Under the pieces are notes generated by a model that saw nothing but the letters and a program-made list of their open reading frames with translations, was not told the origin of the DNA and searched no databases. Source: Anaerolineales bacterium (GTDB lineage: Bacteria > Chloroflexota > Anaerolineae > 4572-78 > NAK82). Taken from it: a DNA stretch of 6,086 nt. Within the stretch, counting starts at the first letter, position 1, and the number at the start of each line of letters is the position of its first letter. The position numbers and the translations under genes were made by a program. The DNA lies in NCBI GenBank assembly GCA_024643945.1, contig JAHELX010000160.1, forward strand, positions 1-6,086, given 5' to 3'. Positions 4,994-6,086 of the stretch are shown here, in pieces.

Positions 4994-6076
4994 TCAAATG
5001 CCACCCCACAAATAGGGTGTTGGGGGCTCAGGGTTGACCCAGCCGATGGGCGCGCCGAAGATGCCAGCCCAGGCAATTGGCTCGACGAAACTCAGCAGTA
5101 GAACAGCCCAGCGTATCCAAGGCCGGCGGATGGGAATAGCTAAGATCGCGAACATCAGTAGATACCAGGATGTCGCCCAGGTGATGCTCTTATAGTAGAC
5201 GATGAAGGCCAACAAAGCCACATAAGTCAGCAATCGTTCGGGATTACGCCGATCCAGTGCCATGCCCGTCAAGACGACCAGCAATGCGCCATAGGTGGCT
5301 ACAGCATTAAAGATTAACTGCCACATAGGTGTGCCACAAGTCCTGGTGTCATCCGCGAAATTCCACACGAAGGCGTTACAGTTGGTGGCCATCACCTGGC
5401 TGCCCAGGATGTGGAAAATGTAATCACTGAAAAGGACAAAGAGTAGGCTGGGCACGAAGGCGATTACGAAAATCATCAGTGGGCGCAGTCGCCGTTCCTG
5501 GTTCAGGAAATAGGGCAGCAACAGGCCCGGCCAGTACTTGGCCTGGATGGCAAGTCCCAGCCAGCCATAGCTCCAGGCAGTGCGCAGGGTCAGGTGTAAC
5601 AGGGCCAATAAGGTGAAAAAAACGACCAACGATTCATATTGGCCTTCGCCAGAAATCCACCAGATGCTTACCGGGTTTAGAAAATAGAACAGCCCATAGA
5701 GTTTGTCACCCGTGATGCGGGTGATAAGCAAGCCGTTCGCCAGCTCGAGCAATGTCAGCACCAGCCGGGCGAAGAAAAGGCTGGGCCAGATGCCAGCCAC
5801 AGCGGCGAAGAAGAGCATTGACATCGCTGGATAGATGAATTGCAGGTCTGGCCACAGGTTGGAATAGGGTGTGTTGCCAAAATCCCGGGGTGTGTAGTTA
5901 TAAATCGCCAGGCCGTAGGTCCAAAACTCTTTTCCGAAGCCAATGTAGCGCAGCAAGTCGGTGGAATTGATGGGCGGTTGGGTGGTGAGGTAGAGGCGTC
6001 CGAGTAAGATCAATGCGTAGGCGCAAGCCAGCATATAGAAGGATCGAGTTTGCCCTTTTAGTTGCAAACTTCTCAT
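4994..6076 (-). CDS. polytopic membrane protein, GT-C-type glycosyltransferase-like (start uncertain)
   Basis: The product is 360 residues with about ten hydrophobic segments, the first at 16-32 and the last near 322-340. Seen: an acidic residue in the first loop, in INSTDLLRYIGFGKEFW (36-52), then IYNYTP (58-63), FIYPAMSMLF (80-89), LNPVSIWWISGEGQYESL (133-150) and AIQAKYWPGLLLPYFL (176-191). Known: a loop-1 Asp, a Y-P near membrane segment 2, an NP...GQ segment and a K..P..LLP segment recur in GT-C transferases, which use polyprenyl-phosphate sugars to glycosylate lipids or glycans on the outer face of the membrane. Asp40 would be the catalytic candidate (inference). Q-Y-E replaces the more usual Q-x-D. 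The ATG at 6076 has only a weak, badly spaced AGG, and the frame stays open to the right edge, so the true start may lie outside the window. The acceptor and sugar cannot be told. It could be another multi-pass protein with similar layout. Confidence 0.75.
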   Translation of the reverse strand: MRSLQLKGQTRSFYMLACAYALILLGRLYLTTQPPINSTDLLRYIGFGKEFWTYGLAIYNYTPRDFGNTPYSNLWPDLQFIYPAMSMLFFAAVAGIWPSLFFARLVLTLLELANGLLITRITGDKLYGLFYFLNPVSIWWISGEGQYESLVVFFTLLALLHLTLRTAWSYGWLGLAIQAKYWPGLLLPYFLNQERRLRPLMIFVIAFVPSLLFVLFSDYIFHILGSQVMATNCNAFVWNFADDTRTCGTPMWQLIFNAVATYGALLVVLTGMALDRRNPERLLTYVALLAFIVYYKSITWATSWYLLMFAILAIPIRRPWIRWAVLLLSFVEPIAWAGIFGAPIGWVNPEPPTPYLWGGI

Positions 6077-6086
6077 ACCTATCCGT

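Noticed and set aside
1..6086. tRNA or rRNA genes
   Set aside because: I saw no cloverleaf-compatible segment with a GGTTCGA-type T-loop and no rRNA-like conserved stretch on either strand.

Overview
The window is about 6.1 kb of chromosome-like, fairly GC-rich bacterial DNA (roughly 55-60% G+C by eye). It holds six protein genes: five on the minus strand and one on the plus strand. The gene mix, short Shine-Dalgarno-led starts and intergenic palindromic repeats would suit a free-living Chloroflexota-type bacterium. That is an impression from gene style, not a proven placement. There are no rRNA or tRNA genes, no transposase, no integrase, no CRISPR array and no obvious phage or defence genes.

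Left part (1-1390, minus strand): an RpiR/SIS-domain transcription regulator is followed after 2 bases by the 5' part of an opine (octopine/nopaline)-type dehydrogenase that runs off the left edge. Upstream of the regulator is a good extended -10 promoter with an inverted repeat just behind its -35 box, which is a plausible autoregulatory site. The pair looks like a small catabolic operon controlled by a metabolite bound to the SIS domain.

Middle (1403-2566): a stand-alone biotin-protein ligase (birA, minus strand) ends at a GC-rich hairpin. Its start is set by a perfect AGGAG. Directly upstream lies the most distinctive object here: a 169-bp palindromic element (2290-2458). It has near-perfect 21-bp terminal inverted repeats and an interior of alternating hairpins arranged as a 47-bp tandem repeat. 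Two of the hairpin types differ by a compensatory base-pair change. The element lies between birA and the divergent plus-strand gene.

Centre right (2482-3426, plus strand): a gene for an unrecognised 275-residue protein with one N-terminal membrane anchor and a coiled-coil stalk. It has its own extended -10 promoter. It converges on the next gene with only 12 bp between stop codons, and a 9-bp inverted repeat spans both stops.

Right part (3407-6086, minus strand): a UMF1/Atg22-like major facilitator transporter. Upstream of it is a gene for a polytopic membrane protein resembling GT-C glycosyltransferases, whose start is at or just beyond the right edge. A promoter with a long leader (about 185 nt) in the gap suggests the transporter can be transcribed on its own.

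Apart from the regulator-dehydrogenase pair, the genes look like independent housekeeping or accessory units, not one pathway. I see no convincing new multi-gene system. The repeat element is the best candidate for follow-up.
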